Positions 17,606 to 25,389 are shown, counted from the stretch's first letter. The stretch: DNA of 64,000 bases from Kosmotoga arenicorallina S304 (GCF_001636545.1 NZ_JFHK01000007.1:1-64000); one strand, 5' to 3'. Notes: generated by a model not told the origin, from the sequence alone. Program-made: numbers and translations.

Positions 17606-18429
17606 GCCCAGATCGCCTCCGGGTTCTCAAACTGGTCATAGGTAAAGACAGGCCCATCTTTGCAAACAAAATAATGTTCAATGGTACAATGCCTGCAAAG
17701 TCCAACACCACAATACATCTTGCTTTCCATTGACAAATACAGGTTTGAAGGCTTTATTCCTTTTTCGAGCAAACTCAAAGAAGTAAATTTCATCATAATA
17801 GGTGGGCCACAAACAGCTGCCACCGTGTTTTCTACATCAAATTCCAATGGTTTTAAAAGAGTTGTTACTACACCCACATTACCGGACCATTTCTGACCTT
17901 TGGGAACTTTGTCCACAGATAAATGCAGTTTTACTCCCCTGATCTTTGCCCACTCTTTCAATTGCTCTTTGTATATGAGATCTTCTGGGGACCTTGCCCC
18001 AAAACAGACCGTGATCCCTTTATAACGCTCAATATCATGCACAAGAGTGAGGAACAGAGACCTCAATGGAGCAAGGCCAACACCTCCACCCACGATCAAA
18101 ACATGTTTCCCTTCAAATTTTTCGAGAGGATAACCGTTTCCATAAGGCCCTCTTAAAATCACCTCCGAGCCTTCAGTGATTCTGTGTATTTTTTCCGTCA
18201 TATAACCTGTCTTCATTATCGTTATTTCTATGGGATTTTTTGTGTAATGTGAGCAAGATGGCGTGAAGGGCCCTTCACCTACCCCGGGTAATCCAACTTC
18301 AACAAATTGTCCGGTCTTGAATTCAAAATCGCCTCCACAATCAAGAACAAAGGTTTTGATTGTCGGGGATTCGGTAATTACTTTCACCAATTTTGTGCGT
18401 ATCGATTCAAATGCATTCACCACAAGCAT
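17602..18429 (-). CDS. Sulfhydrogenase gamma-like FAD/NAD(P) oxidoreductase
   Basis: About 275 residues. It has an N-terminal FAD-binding barrel (LRGPYGNGYPLEKFEGK), a nucleotide-binding domain (GGGVGLAPLRSL; CGPPIMMKF), and a C-terminal [2Fe-2S] site from the cysteines in MYCGVGLCRHC and YFVCKDGP. This is the layout of the sulfhydrogenase gamma subunit and of PyrK-like proteins, which exchange electrons between NAD(P)H and iron-sulfur subunits. Placed ahead of an MBH operon, it suggests pyridine-nucleotide-dependent hydrogenase activity. I leave out a symbol because hydG also names an [FeFe]-hydrogenase maturase. Confidence 0.88.
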   Translation of the reverse strand: MLVVNAFESIRTKLVKVITESPTIKTFVLDCGGDFEFKTGQFVEVGLPGVGEGPFTPSCSHYTKNPIEITIMKTGYMTEKIHRITEGSEVILRGPYGNGYPLEKFEGKHVLIVGGGVGLAPLRSLFLTLVHDIERYKGITVCFGARSPEDLIYKEQLKEWAKIRGVKLHLSVDKVPKGQKWSGNVGVVTTLLKPLEFDVENTVAAVCGPPIMMKFTSLSLLEKGIKPSNLYLSMESKMYCGVGLCRHCTIEHYFVCKDGPVFTYDQFENPEAIWA

Positions 18430-18434
18430 CACCA

Positions 18435-19415
18435 CTACTTTTTGATTGTCAGCTTTCTGGCTGTAGCCCTGATATCAATACTTGCAGGGCAAACTTCAAT
18501 GCAACGCCCACATCCTGTACAGGCGCTGATACCGAATTGTCTAACAGTATATGTGAATTTACAGGCATACCTATGGTTAAAGCGCTCATATAACTCCGCT
18601 CTAGGATTACCACCACCTGCCACACGCGCATAGCCTTTGAGCTGACATGCATCCCAGGACCGCACCTTTGAAAAATGTGATTTCCTGCTTTCGTCATTTA
18701 GCATAAAGCAATAGCAAGTAGGGCAGACAAAATTGCAGCCACCACATTCAATACAGGAATCAACAGCTTCTTTTAAAGGTTCAAGTTTTCTTTCCTCGGT
18801 GTGCGAAGAAATCGACCAGCCACTGTTCAGTTGCTCAAGCTCTCTTTTGACAAGTTCTCTATTCTTTTCTATTACCCGGTCAATATCCGGGATATCTTCC
18901 AAAATTCTATGGCCTTTCGAAAAATCTTCCAATAATTTCTCGCCTTTTTCAGAACCGCTTTTAAGCACAAACATACCACCGACTTCAGAGATTGAAAGGT
19001 CATAAATACTCTCCGGATAAGGTTCATAGCCTTGCAAAATACAGTGACAGCTTCCCTTAACTTCTTTACAGTCGATACCAATCAAAAGAGTTTTATTCCT
19101 TATTTCGGCATAGTAAGGGTCGGGGAATTCCCCGAGCAGCGCCTTGTCAAGGAAGCCTACTGCTTGAAGGTCGCAGTTGTTAACTCCAAGAATAATGATT
19201 TCAGGAAGTTTCGGTATGTCCAGAAGTTCCACTCTCGCAGGGAACAGTAATAATTTAATCGGATCAGCAGGTCTGAACCCACCCAGAAAGAGCTCTTGTT
19301 TATTATCTTCGGTAAGTATTTCAAAATAATACTCTCCACTGTGCTTAAATGGCGCATATACAGTTTTCCCTGTGCTGAGTAAGTAACTTATAAGTTCCTC
19401 CGGATAACATAGCAT
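18435..19415 (-). CDS. Sulfhydrogenase beta-like 4Fe-4S subunit
   Basis: 326 residues. The C-terminal half has two [4Fe-4S] motifs, CIECGGCNFVCPTCYC (about 219-234) and CTGCGRCIEVCP (about 300-311). The N-terminal half matches the HydB/AsrA-type domain, with LGVNNCDLQAVGFLD and CKEVKGSCHC. This subunit normally links the flavoprotein gamma subunit to the hydrogenase. The ATG at 19415 has GGGGCGG upstream. It is preceded by a GTGAA/TTCAC palindrome that could allow separate regulation of the genes from here on. Confidence 0.88.
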   Translation of the reverse strand: MLCYPEELISYLLSTGKTVYAPFKHSGEYYFEILTEDNKQELFLGGFRPADPIKLLLFPARVELLDIPKLPEIIILGVNNCDLQAVGFLDKALLGEFPDPYYAEIRNKTLLIGIDCKEVKGSCHCILQGYEPYPESIYDLSISEVGGMFVLKSGSEKGEKLLEDFSKGHRILEDIPDIDRVIEKNRELVKRELEQLNSGWSISSHTEERKLEPLKEAVDSCIECGGCNFVCPTCYCFMLNDESRKSHFSKVRSWDACQLKGYARVAGGGNPRAELYERFNHRYACKFTYTVRQFGISACTGCGRCIEVCPASIDIRATARKLTIKK

Positions 19416-19428
19416 CTTTACCGCCCCT

Positions 19429-19446
19429 TAGTGAATATTTTCACAT
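19429..19446 (-). promoter_or_regulatory. GTGAA-TATT-TTCAC palindrome, Rex- or CRP/FNR-like operator
   Basis: The sequence TAGTGAATATTTTCACAT matches the general Rex pattern TTGTGAA-N4-TTCACAA except near the ends. It also fits a TGTGA-N6-TCACA CRP/FNR-type site. It lies just before the ribosome binding site of the diaphorase beta gene, where a repressor could act. Confidence 0.4.
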
Positions 19447-19493
19447 GAATTCGCAAAAAAATCCTTTGAATAAATGCTAAAAAGATATACCAT

Positions 19494-19904
19494 TTAATCT
19501 TCTTCGGGTTCCATATACTGATAGTGCTTATAAGCCTCTTCGATGAGCTCGTTTTCAGAATCAAAAGCAATAAGATGCCCTTTACAACCTTTTCTTGGAC
19601 AAAAATGTACATTCCCACCCTTTTCTAACTCAAGTTGAACGGTTTTTGCTGAACAGTCAGGACAGTTTACACTGCCTGTGAGTGAGTGTCCACAATGAGG
19701 GCAGAAAAATTCCGCAATTTCGCCGTCAGGCATATCAAAAGTCATGCTGTAGTTATAGCTTCCATACATTGCACTCAACCAGATAGTACCGTGATGGTCG
19801 CCATAAGAAACGCTCAGCTGAATACTGGGATGGGCATCGATCATTCTCTTCGAATTCATAAGGCTTTTGAAGCAATGAGGGCATTTTACATGTAAGGCAA
19901 ACAT
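19494..19904 (-). CDS. Zinc-ribbon protein of unknown function
   Basis: 136 residues. Cysteine pairs occur as CPHC (about 8-11), CPHCGHS (about 69), CPDC (about 84) and CPRKGC (about 106), giving two or more zinc ribbons or rubredoxin-like sites. No transmembrane segment or catalytic motif is visible. The ATG at 19904 follows AAGGGGG. The gene is first after the Rex-like promoter, with 78 nt before the hydrogenase genes, so it may be co-regulated; whether it takes part in hydrogenase assembly or signalling is unknown. Confidence 0.7.
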   Translation of the reverse strand: MFALHVKCPHCFKSLMNSKRMIDAHPSIQLSVSYGDHHGTIWLSAMYGSYNYSMTFDMPDGEIAEFFCPHCGHSLTGSVNCPDCSAKTVQLELEKGGNVHFCPRKGCKGHLIAFDSENELIEEAYKHYQYMEPEED

Positions 19905-20019
19905 CCCTTTTCCCCCTTGCATAAAGAATGAAGACTTATATTATGAGTCGGGAAGGAATATAGTAGGACTCCGTGAAGACGGAGCAAAACACATCAGCGA
20001 AGTTTTCTATGACACTTTA

Positions 20020-20049
20020 ATAATAGCAGATTTGTTCAAAATTTAACAA
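20020..20049 (-). promoter_or_regulatory. Putative promoter of the hydrogenase operon
   Basis: TTGTTA (20044-20049) and TATTAT (20020-20025) are 18 bp apart on the minus strand. The leader to the first gene is about 110 nt and contains a small hairpin, CTCCGT/ACGGAG (19969-19984), without a T-run. Confidence 0.5.
20032..20049. promoter_or_regulatory. Rex-like operator
   Basis: TTGTTCAAAATTTAACAA is an 18-bp near-perfect palindrome of the form TTGTT-N8-AACAA, as in the TTGTTAA-N4-TTAACAA version of Rex sites. It covers the -35 hexamer of the putative hydrogenase promoter. Rex represses when NADH is low, so the site would tie hydrogenase expression to the NADH/NAD+ ratio. Assignment is by pattern only. 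Confidence 0.5.
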
Positions 20050-20126
20050 GGGAATAAAAAGATTATAAATTAAGATAAACGAACAATAAAAAACCCATTT
20101 AACTAAACATTATCACATTAGAATTA

Positions 20127-20618
20127 TTATATTAAATATTCTTTTATAGCATCAATTACTTTTGCCATCGTCACCACGTCTTTTGCCTCGAGCGTGTGAA
20201 GATGCACACCGCCAGAAAGTTCGAGTAACGGTGAGGCGTTAGAAGTTTTTAATCGTCCTATGAACTTCACGACATCTTCCTCTGTTTCTATATCGAGTAT
20301 CCCCCTCAACTCACCATAAATAGGATGTTCCACAATTACATCAACAACTTTGCCACCGGCTTTAACAATAGCATGGAGTTCTTTATAGATATCCTCTTCT
20401 GAGTGTTTCACGGCTACAAGCTTTTGAATATGATCCGTGTACTTCATCATCTGGTATCCCTTAGGCGATGAAAATATTCTATGTCCCCTGGCACGGAGCG
20501 TTGCGACATATTGAACCACCATTTGCCTGCTAACACCCAATTTTTCAGCGAGTGTGTTCCCGGTTACAGGCAACCGTGAATTTTTAAGCAATTCAAGCAG
20601 CCGTTCTTCATTTCCCAT
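20127..20618 (-). CDS. niaR: Niacin-responsive repressor NiaR
   Basis: 163 residues. An N-terminal winged helix (LAEKLGVSRQMVVQYVATLRARGHRI) is followed by a 3H domain with conserved histidines, including VEHPIYGE and GGVHLHTLEA. The 3H domain of the Thermotoga maritima homologue (TM1602) binds nickel and the family senses nicotinate to repress NAD synthesis or niacin uptake genes. The ATG at 20618 has GAGGTGG upstream; GTG at 20627 is the alternative. No niacin gene is adjacent, so its targets are elsewhere. Confidence 0.88.
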   Translation of the reverse strand: MGNEERLLELLKNSRLPVTGNTLAEKLGVSRQMVVQYVATLRARGHRIFSSPKGYQMMKYTDHIQKLVAVKHSEEDIYKELHAIVKAGGKVVDVIVEHPIYGELRGILDIETEEDVVKFIGRLKTSNASPLLELSGGVHLHTLEAKDVVTMAKVIDAIKEYLI

Positions 20619-20646
20619 AATAACCACCTCATCTGAATTATATCAG

Positions 20647-20677
20647 TTGATTTCAATATGAGAGTATGAGGTATAAT
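20647..20677 (+). promoter_or_regulatory. Putative promoter of the DUF47 gene
   Basis: TATAAT at 20672-20677 is a perfect -10. TTGATT at 20647-20652 is a possible -35, with a long 19-bp spacer. Confidence 0.4.
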
Positions 20678-20697
20678 AAAAACAAGGTGGTGATAGA

Positions 20698-21342
20698 ATG
20701 CTATTTCTTGGGAAAAAAGAAATTCTCATTATTGAACTCTTCAAAGAACATCTAGATGCGGTGGAAAAAACCATTGAATCTCTTGAAAAATATATTTCAA
20801 AGATGCTGGACAAAGACCCTGAGAAGGTAAAAGAATCCTACGACGAAGTTCACAAGAGTGAGACTGAAGCAGACAGCATACGACGTAAGGTAGAATCAGA
20901 AATGTATCAGGGTGCTTTCTTACCTAATTTCAGGGGCGACCTTCTTGGACTGGTAGAAAATTTCGACCGAATCGCAAACAGTGCAGAAAGCATTTCTGAT
21001 CAAATATATCTTCAAAAAATGGTGATCCCCAAAGACCTCCACGCGGAGATCCTAAAGCAGTTGGAGCTCTCATTAAAAACTTTTAGAGCTTTAAGGAAAG
21101 CAGCCGAGCAAATGTTTGAAGACCTCGAAAAAGCGGGAGAATTCGTAATTGAAACCGAAAAACTTGAACATGAAGAAGATATTTTTGAAAGAAAACTCAT
21201 TGAAAAAATATATTCTACAGAGCTTTCTCTCGCTGAAAAAATGCAGTTGAGAGAGCTTGTAACGCATATCGGAAATCTTGCCGACCTTTCCGAGGACTGC
21301 TCCGACAGGATAGAAATCGTCATTTTGAAAAGAAGGGTTTGA
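20698..21342 (+). CDS. PhoU-like DUF47 family protein
   Basis: 214 residues, almost entirely helical and highly charged, with repeated E/D-rich helices such as YDEVHKSETEADSIRRKVESEM and the PhoU-type segment LAEKMQLRELVTHIGNLADLSEDCSDRIEIVI. DUF47/TIGR00153 proteins resemble PhoU and often accompany Pit-type phosphate transporters, but no transporter gene is adjacent. The ribosome binding site is AAGGTGGTGAT. The gene ends right at the edge of a repeat-rich element. Confidence 0.85.
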   Translation: MLFLGKKEILIIELFKEHLDAVEKTIESLEKYISKMLDKDPEKVKESYDEVHKSETEADSIRRKVESEMYQGAFLPNFRGDLLGLVENFDRIANSAESISDQIYLQKMVIPKDLHAEILKQLELSLKTFRALRKAAEQMFEDLEKAGEFVIETEKLEHEEDIFERKLIEKIYSTELSLAEKMQLRELVTHIGNLADLSEDCSDRIEIVILKRRV

Positions 21343-21700
21343 GCTACGAGAAAATCGAGATTCCGAGAATCTCTATTTTCGTTGTAGGTTGCTGGTTGTG
21401 GGTTGTGCGTGGCTTGAAAAGCTGAGAAAACGACATGAATCCCTTCGGGATTGTTATGAACTCCTGCGGAGTTGTTTCGAACCACTTCGTGGCTGTCTCG
21501 AACTGCTGCGCAGTTGACGGCAGAAAAACATGGAGAGAGCAAGAATGGATGGAAATAATTGACGTACAACGAACAACGCACAACGTACAACGATTTTCTT
21601 GTTTCTCGAATCTCGAGTCTCGGATCTCGGACTCTCGGTTACTATTTCTCGCCTTCTCGGTCACTTAGTCTCGGCTCTCAGTTTTCGTTGTAGGTTGTGC
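21342..21700. repeat. Repeat-rich structured element filling a convergent intergenic region
   Basis: No gene is visible in this 359 bp gap. It is built from short tandem repeats. CGAGA copies lie at 21347, 21356 and 21364, and GTTGT heptads at 21380-21413. Four 15-bp palindromes follow at 21438-21515. ACAACG heptads start at 21566, 21573, 21580 and 21587. TCTCG copies lie at about 7-bp steps from 21604 to 21680. The outer blocks are roughly reverse complements of each other. A 16-bp sequence, TTTTCGTTGTAGGTTG, occurs as an exact direct repeat at 21376 and 21682. Confidence 0.85.
21432..21515. repeat. Four tandem hairpins with an exact 21-bp period
   Basis: Palindromes of 15 bp start at 21438, 21459, 21480 and 21501. 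Each has a 6-bp stem and a 3-nt loop that alternates TTC, TGC, TTC, TGC. The stems differ (AATCCC, AACTCC, AACCAC, AACTGC), yet both arms change together apart from one mismatch in the third. Six-base spacers are GTTATG, GTTTCG and GTCTCG; GACATG precedes the first palindrome. Confidence 0.9.
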
Positions 21701-21701
21701 A

Positions 21702-22019
21702 TTAGAAAAGCATTTCTGTTAATCTATTAAGATAGTCTGTAATCTGGTTCATTCCGAAGTTCCTTGCCCAACGGTTGAGTTCCTTTCCATTGTGAAAGAT
21801 GATTATTGTTGGGGCGGTAAACACAGTAAAAGCACCTGAGGCTTCTGGATTTTTGTTCATATCAACGTACAAGAATTTCCACTGTGGATAATTTTCTTCG
21901 ATGTCCTCGAGTTTTCTTTTAACCGTGGTGCAGACACCACAGGTAGGGGTTGAAAATTCCACAAGCACTAACTCTTTTTCAATCTCGCTTTGAAGTTCGT
22001 TAAAACTCACTTCTTTCAT
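21702..22019 (-). CDS. Thioredoxin-family protein
   Basis: 105 residues with the thioredoxin fold. The active site is STPTCGVC (CxxC, about residues 25-32), and the cis-Pro lies in TAPTIIIFHNG. It probably reduces protein disulfides or works as a small redox carrier in the cytoplasm; no signal peptide is visible. The ATG at 22019 follows AAGGTGATT; a GTG 9 nt upstream is the alternative. Confidence 0.88.
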   Translation of the reverse strand: MKEVSFNELQSEIEKELVLVEFSTPTCGVCTTVKRKLEDIEENYPQWKFLYVDMNKNPEASGAFTVFTAPTIIIFHNGKELNRWARNFGMNQITDYLNRLTEMLF

Positions 22020-22115
22020 TTCAATCACCTTTCTGATTAATTTGATAGCGATGATAATTATATTCGCTTATTACATGTTAGACTTTTCATTAGCATTAAA
22101 ATGGAGGGTAGCGTT

Positions 22116-22634
22116 TTGAAAAAAGCCGCGGTTGTCGTTCCAATCGTTCTAATAGAAGGCGATCTGTATTTAATACTCACCCGACGTTCCAGAAAACTCA
22201 CAAATCATCCTGGCCAGATAAGCTTCCCCGGAGGTGTGCAAGACAGGGGTGAGACATTAGTTGAAACCGCTTTGAGAGAAATGAAAGAAGAGATAGGTGT
22301 AAAGGCAAATAGTGTTATTTTCCTTCATAAATTGGAAACCACAGAAACCCTCATGTCAAAAATTGAAGTCCATCCCTTTGTCGCGCTTGTATCTGGTAGG
22401 TCTTTCAAGTTAAACAGGGAAGAAGTCGAAGAGATTATCTTTGTAAAACTTTCCCTGTTTTATTGCACAGAGAAAGAGATTATTTCGCTCCCTTCCGGAG
22501 AAGAGACAATAAAATACAGACTCCCCGGACTTATAGTCTGGGGAGCCACTGCAAGAATAATCGACAGCTCTTTAAGAAAGATCCGAGATATACTTTCAGA
22601 TACCGGCTACATCGATTTCATCGATAATGACTGA
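22116..22634 (+). CDS. Nudix hydrolase, CoA pyrophosphatase-like
   Basis: 172 residues from a TTG at 22116 that has GGAGGG at ideal spacing; the ATG at 22101 has no ribosome binding site. The Nudix box is intact (GGVQDRGETLVETALREMKEEIGV, about 38-61). The preceding HPGQISFPGG is the NuCoA signature of NUDT7/CoA diphosphatases, which cleave CoA to phosphopantetheine and 3',5'-ADP. Its 3' end overlaps, tail to tail, the restored reading frame of pmbA. Confidence 0.87.
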   Translation: MKKAAVVVPIVLIEGDLYLILTRRSRKLTNHPGQISFPGGVQDRGETLVETALREMKEEIGVKANSVIFLHKLETTETLMSKIEVHPFVALVSGRSFKLNREEVEEIIFVKLSLFYCTEKEIISLPSGEETIKYRLPGLIVWGATARIIDSSLRKIRDILSDTGYIDFIDND

Positions 22635-23962
22635 TGGAGAGAATACGACCGATGAATTGCCTCCCATCGGTGGCATACCGCAAGCAATATCATCACCGCA
22701 CATCCTGAGCTTTTCAAACACTTTGAAGATATTTCCAGAAACGGTTATGCCATCAACACCGCCTGTAATTTTCCACCTTCAACCTTAAATCCCCTGGCTC
22801 CAAGAGAAAAGTTGCCGGATACAGGACTGGCGCCAGAATGTAATCCATCAAGCCCGATAATCACCAGCCCTTCTCCTAACTCTTCAAGAAGCTCCTCAAA
22901 ACTCACTTCACCCGGTTTTACAATAAGGTTGATAAATGAAATATCGGTGGGGGCCTTGTATCCCCAGATTTTTATGGCGTTGCCGGTAGATTCTACATTG
23001 TCTTTTTTCGCGGTTTTTAGATCATAAAGATAAGTCTTCAAGACACCCTTTTCCACTAAAGACTTTTTCTTTGTAGGCACACCCTGATCGTCAAAGTACC
23101 TGTTTACAGGGCTTTCTTTATAGAAGGGGTCGTCTATGAGGGTAAAGCAGTCTGAGGCGATTTTATCTTCGATCCTATCTTTGAGCAAGGATAGGCCCTT
23201 TTGTACATTTTCTGCGGAAAACATATCGGCAAAAGCGCTTAAAAAACCCGCAAAAATATTGTTCCTGAAAATCACACTGTATTTTCCACTCTTTACCGGG
23301 GAGGAATGCAGTAGCAGTTTTAAGTCTGAAGCTATCCTGTTTGATAGCATTTCAATATTCAGATCTTCTATTTTTTTACCAACAAGGGCATTGAAAGAAC
23401 TTTTTGGTGCTTTCCCATCGCTTGCAAGCCCCATTGCAAAGAGATATCCGCCATCGTTTTTAGAGTAAAGGTCCAAGCCCTTTGAATTTGCTATGTATAT
23501 TTCTTCAACGTAAAATCCAAGGCTGTTGTAGGGTACCATAGTAATATGTTTATCCCGCTTTTTCAAGTCCTTTTCGAGTTCGATAATTTTCTTGACAGCT
23601 TCCACTTTGGGAAGCTTGTCAAATTCACCTCGATAGAAGTCTTTTCTGTTATAGCTTCCCGTCCCACTGTAAAGCAAATCTTCGTATTCGGACTCAATGA
23701 TTTTCAAATTCTCCGTTGCTTCATTGACAAGTTGATGAGCAGATTCATCAGTGAAAACTTCTGTAAATGAATTTCCAACCTTGCCCTTTTCAATCACTTT
23801 AAAGCTGGCTCCGATAAGGGTAGCGTCTTTATAATTTTCGAGAGCTCCTTTTTGGGCGCTCACATTAAACTCGTGCTGAATTTTGAGATAAAGCTCGAAA
23901 TCGTTCAATCCTTTTTGTCTGGCATATTCAAAAACCTTTTCTTTGAACTCTTTTAATTTCAT
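22596..23962 (-). CDS. pmbA: PmbA-family TldD-partner protein, frameshifted near the C-terminus
   Basis: The open frame from the ATG at 23962 ends at 22745 after 405 codons. Shifting frame at the A-run 22769-22772 restores about 50 more codons to a stop at 22596. These encode ITGGVDGITVSGN and end SPSVIIDEIDVAGI, which is the normal PmbA C-terminus. One missing A would explain it. TldD/PmbA forms a heteromeric metalloprotease (TldD carries the active site) that degrades small peptides and matures microcin B17 in E. coli. The ATGA overlap with tldD shows coupled translation. Either a real mutation or a sequencing error. Confidence 0.85.
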
Positions 23963-25347
23963 TTGTTTCGCCCCCCAACAATCAATTCTGATACCCTTAT
24001 CGTAGGTTGACCGACATCTGCCGGGATGCTGCCGGAGGCTGAGCCACACATACCTTGCGCCCTTGCCAGGTCATTGCCTACCATATCAATCTTCCAGAGA
24101 ACTTCTGAGCCTTTGCCTATAAGAGTGGCCCCTCTAACAGGCTTTGTTATTCTACCCTTTTCGACGAGGTAACCCTCTCTAACTGAGAAGTTGAATTCGC
24201 CTGTTCCGGGAATGACAGATCCACCACTCATGGATTTTGCGTAAAGCCCATATTCGGTGTTGGCGATGATTTCTTCTGGATAGTATTCACCTGGAAGAAT
24301 AAAAGTGTTGCTCATTCTCGAAGTCGGAGCATAGCGGTAGTCCTGCCGTCTGGCACTTCCAGTGCTTTCCATGCCCATTTTTCTTCCGTTGAATTTATCG
24401 ATTAGATAGCTTTTCAGAATGCCATTTTCAATGAGCACGTTTCTGCGTGTGGGAGTACCTTCGTCATCGATGTTTGCAGAACCCCAGGCATTGGGAATTG
24501 TCGCATCATCGACAGCAGATACACAATCGGCCGCAACTTTTTGGCCGAGTTTTCCTGCAAAGACAGAGGCTCCTTTGGCGACTGAAGTCGCTTCAAGGGC
24601 ATGCCCGCAAGCCTCATGGAAAATCACGCCACCGAATTCATTTGAGATGATAACAGGCATCTTTCCGGCGGGTGCATACTCAGCGTTTATCATTCTTGCC
24701 GCTATGCGGCCAGCTTTTTGCCCGGCTTCGTAAACATCAAAGGTGTTGTAAAATTCAAATCCCATCGCCGCTCCTGGACCAAAAAAGCCTGTCTCTTTTT
24801 CTCCGGGTTTTGTTGCAATGGCTGAAATCATTAATCTCGTACGTAGTCTTCTGTCAGAAGTTTTAAGCCCTTCTGAATTGTATATCCAGATTTTTTGATC
24901 GTAATCCCAGAATTCCACTGATACCTGAGAGATGAGTTTCGAGACGCTCTTAGCACCCTCAGTAGCTATTTTCATTATTTTAACGCGCTCATCTTTACCT
25001 ACTGAAGAAGGTGTTAATATGAACAGATGGTCATTTTTGACACTTTTCTCTTCAAAACTCAAACTCATAGCATCATTTCTTTCTGAAACCAACACATCTC
25101 CGATGCCTTTTGCAACTGACATAAGGGCAGTTTCGGATACCTCATTTGTGTAAGCATATATACTTTGGGAACCTTTTGTTGCACGCACTCCTACACCAAA
25201 GGATTTACCTGATAGGGCAGTTTCAACTTTTCCGCTGGTCATGGAAATATTGTTGGTAATTCTCTCTTCGATGAATATATCCGCAAAATCAGCCCCCTGT
25301 CTAAGCAATTCGGTAATCATCGACCGTAATATTCTTTCTGGTATCAT
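23959..25347 (-). CDS. tldD: TldD metalloprotease
   Basis: 462 residues. The zinc site HEACGH lies around residue 252, and the C-terminal SGGSVIPGTGEFNFSVREGYLVEKGRITKPVRGATLIG is typical of TldD. It acts with PmbA on unfolded or small peptides. The start at 25347 has AGGAGGGGAAAAG directly upstream; an ORF from 25395 would read through the terminator hairpin. The gene begins only 16 bp after a terminator T-run, and no separate promoter is obvious. Confidence 0.92.
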   Translation of the reverse strand: MIPERILRSMITELLRQGADFADIFIEERITNNISMTSGKVETALSGKSFGVGVRATKGSQSIYAYTNEVSETALMSVAKGIGDVLVSERNDAMSLSFEEKSVKNDHLFILTPSSVGKDERVKIMKIATEGAKSVSKLISQVSVEFWDYDQKIWIYNSEGLKTSDRRLRTRLMISAIATKPGEKETGFFGPGAAMGFEFYNTFDVYEAGQKAGRIAARMINAEYAPAGKMPVIISNEFGGVIFHEACGHALEATSVAKGASVFAGKLGQKVAADCVSAVDDATIPNAWGSANIDDEGTPTRRNVLIENGILKSYLIDKFNGRKMGMESTGSARRQDYRYAPTSRMSNTFILPGEYYPEEIIANTEYGLYAKSMSGGSVIPGTGEFNFSVREGYLVEKGRITKPVRGATLIGKGSEVLWKIDMVGNDLARAQGMCGSASGSIPADVGQPTIRVSELIVGGRNK

Positions 25348-25362
25348 CTTTTCCCCTCCTTG

Positions 25363-25389
25363 AAAAAAGCCGGGAGGAGTCCTCCCGGC
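25363..25389 (-). terminator. Strong terminator between the cPGS-like gene and tldD
   Basis: GCCGGGAGG pairs with CCTCCCGGC around a 3-nt loop. On the minus strand the stem is followed by TTTTTT. It ends the upstream gene but lies directly before the tldD ribosome binding site, so it may work as an attenuator for tldD-pmbA. Confidence 0.85.

Noticed and set aside
19969-19984. CTCCGT/ACGGAG hairpin as a terminator before the hydrogenase operon
   Set aside because: The stem has only 6 bp and no T-run follows on either strand.
21432-21515. CRISPR array from regularly spaced repeats
   Set aside because: Repeats are 15-bp palindromes of varying sequence with 6-bp spacers and there are no cas genes; CRISPR needs identical 23-40 bp repeats and unique spacers.
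21012-21664. Minus-strand ORFs of 106 and 192 codons over the repeat element
   Set aside because: They translate tandem repeats into low-complexity Cys/Thr/Asn-rich text and one runs antisense through the DUF47 gene; no ribosome binding site or family match.
22101-22115. ATG at 22101 as Nudix start
   Set aside because: No ribosome binding site precedes it; GGAGGG inside this stretch points to the TTG at 22116.
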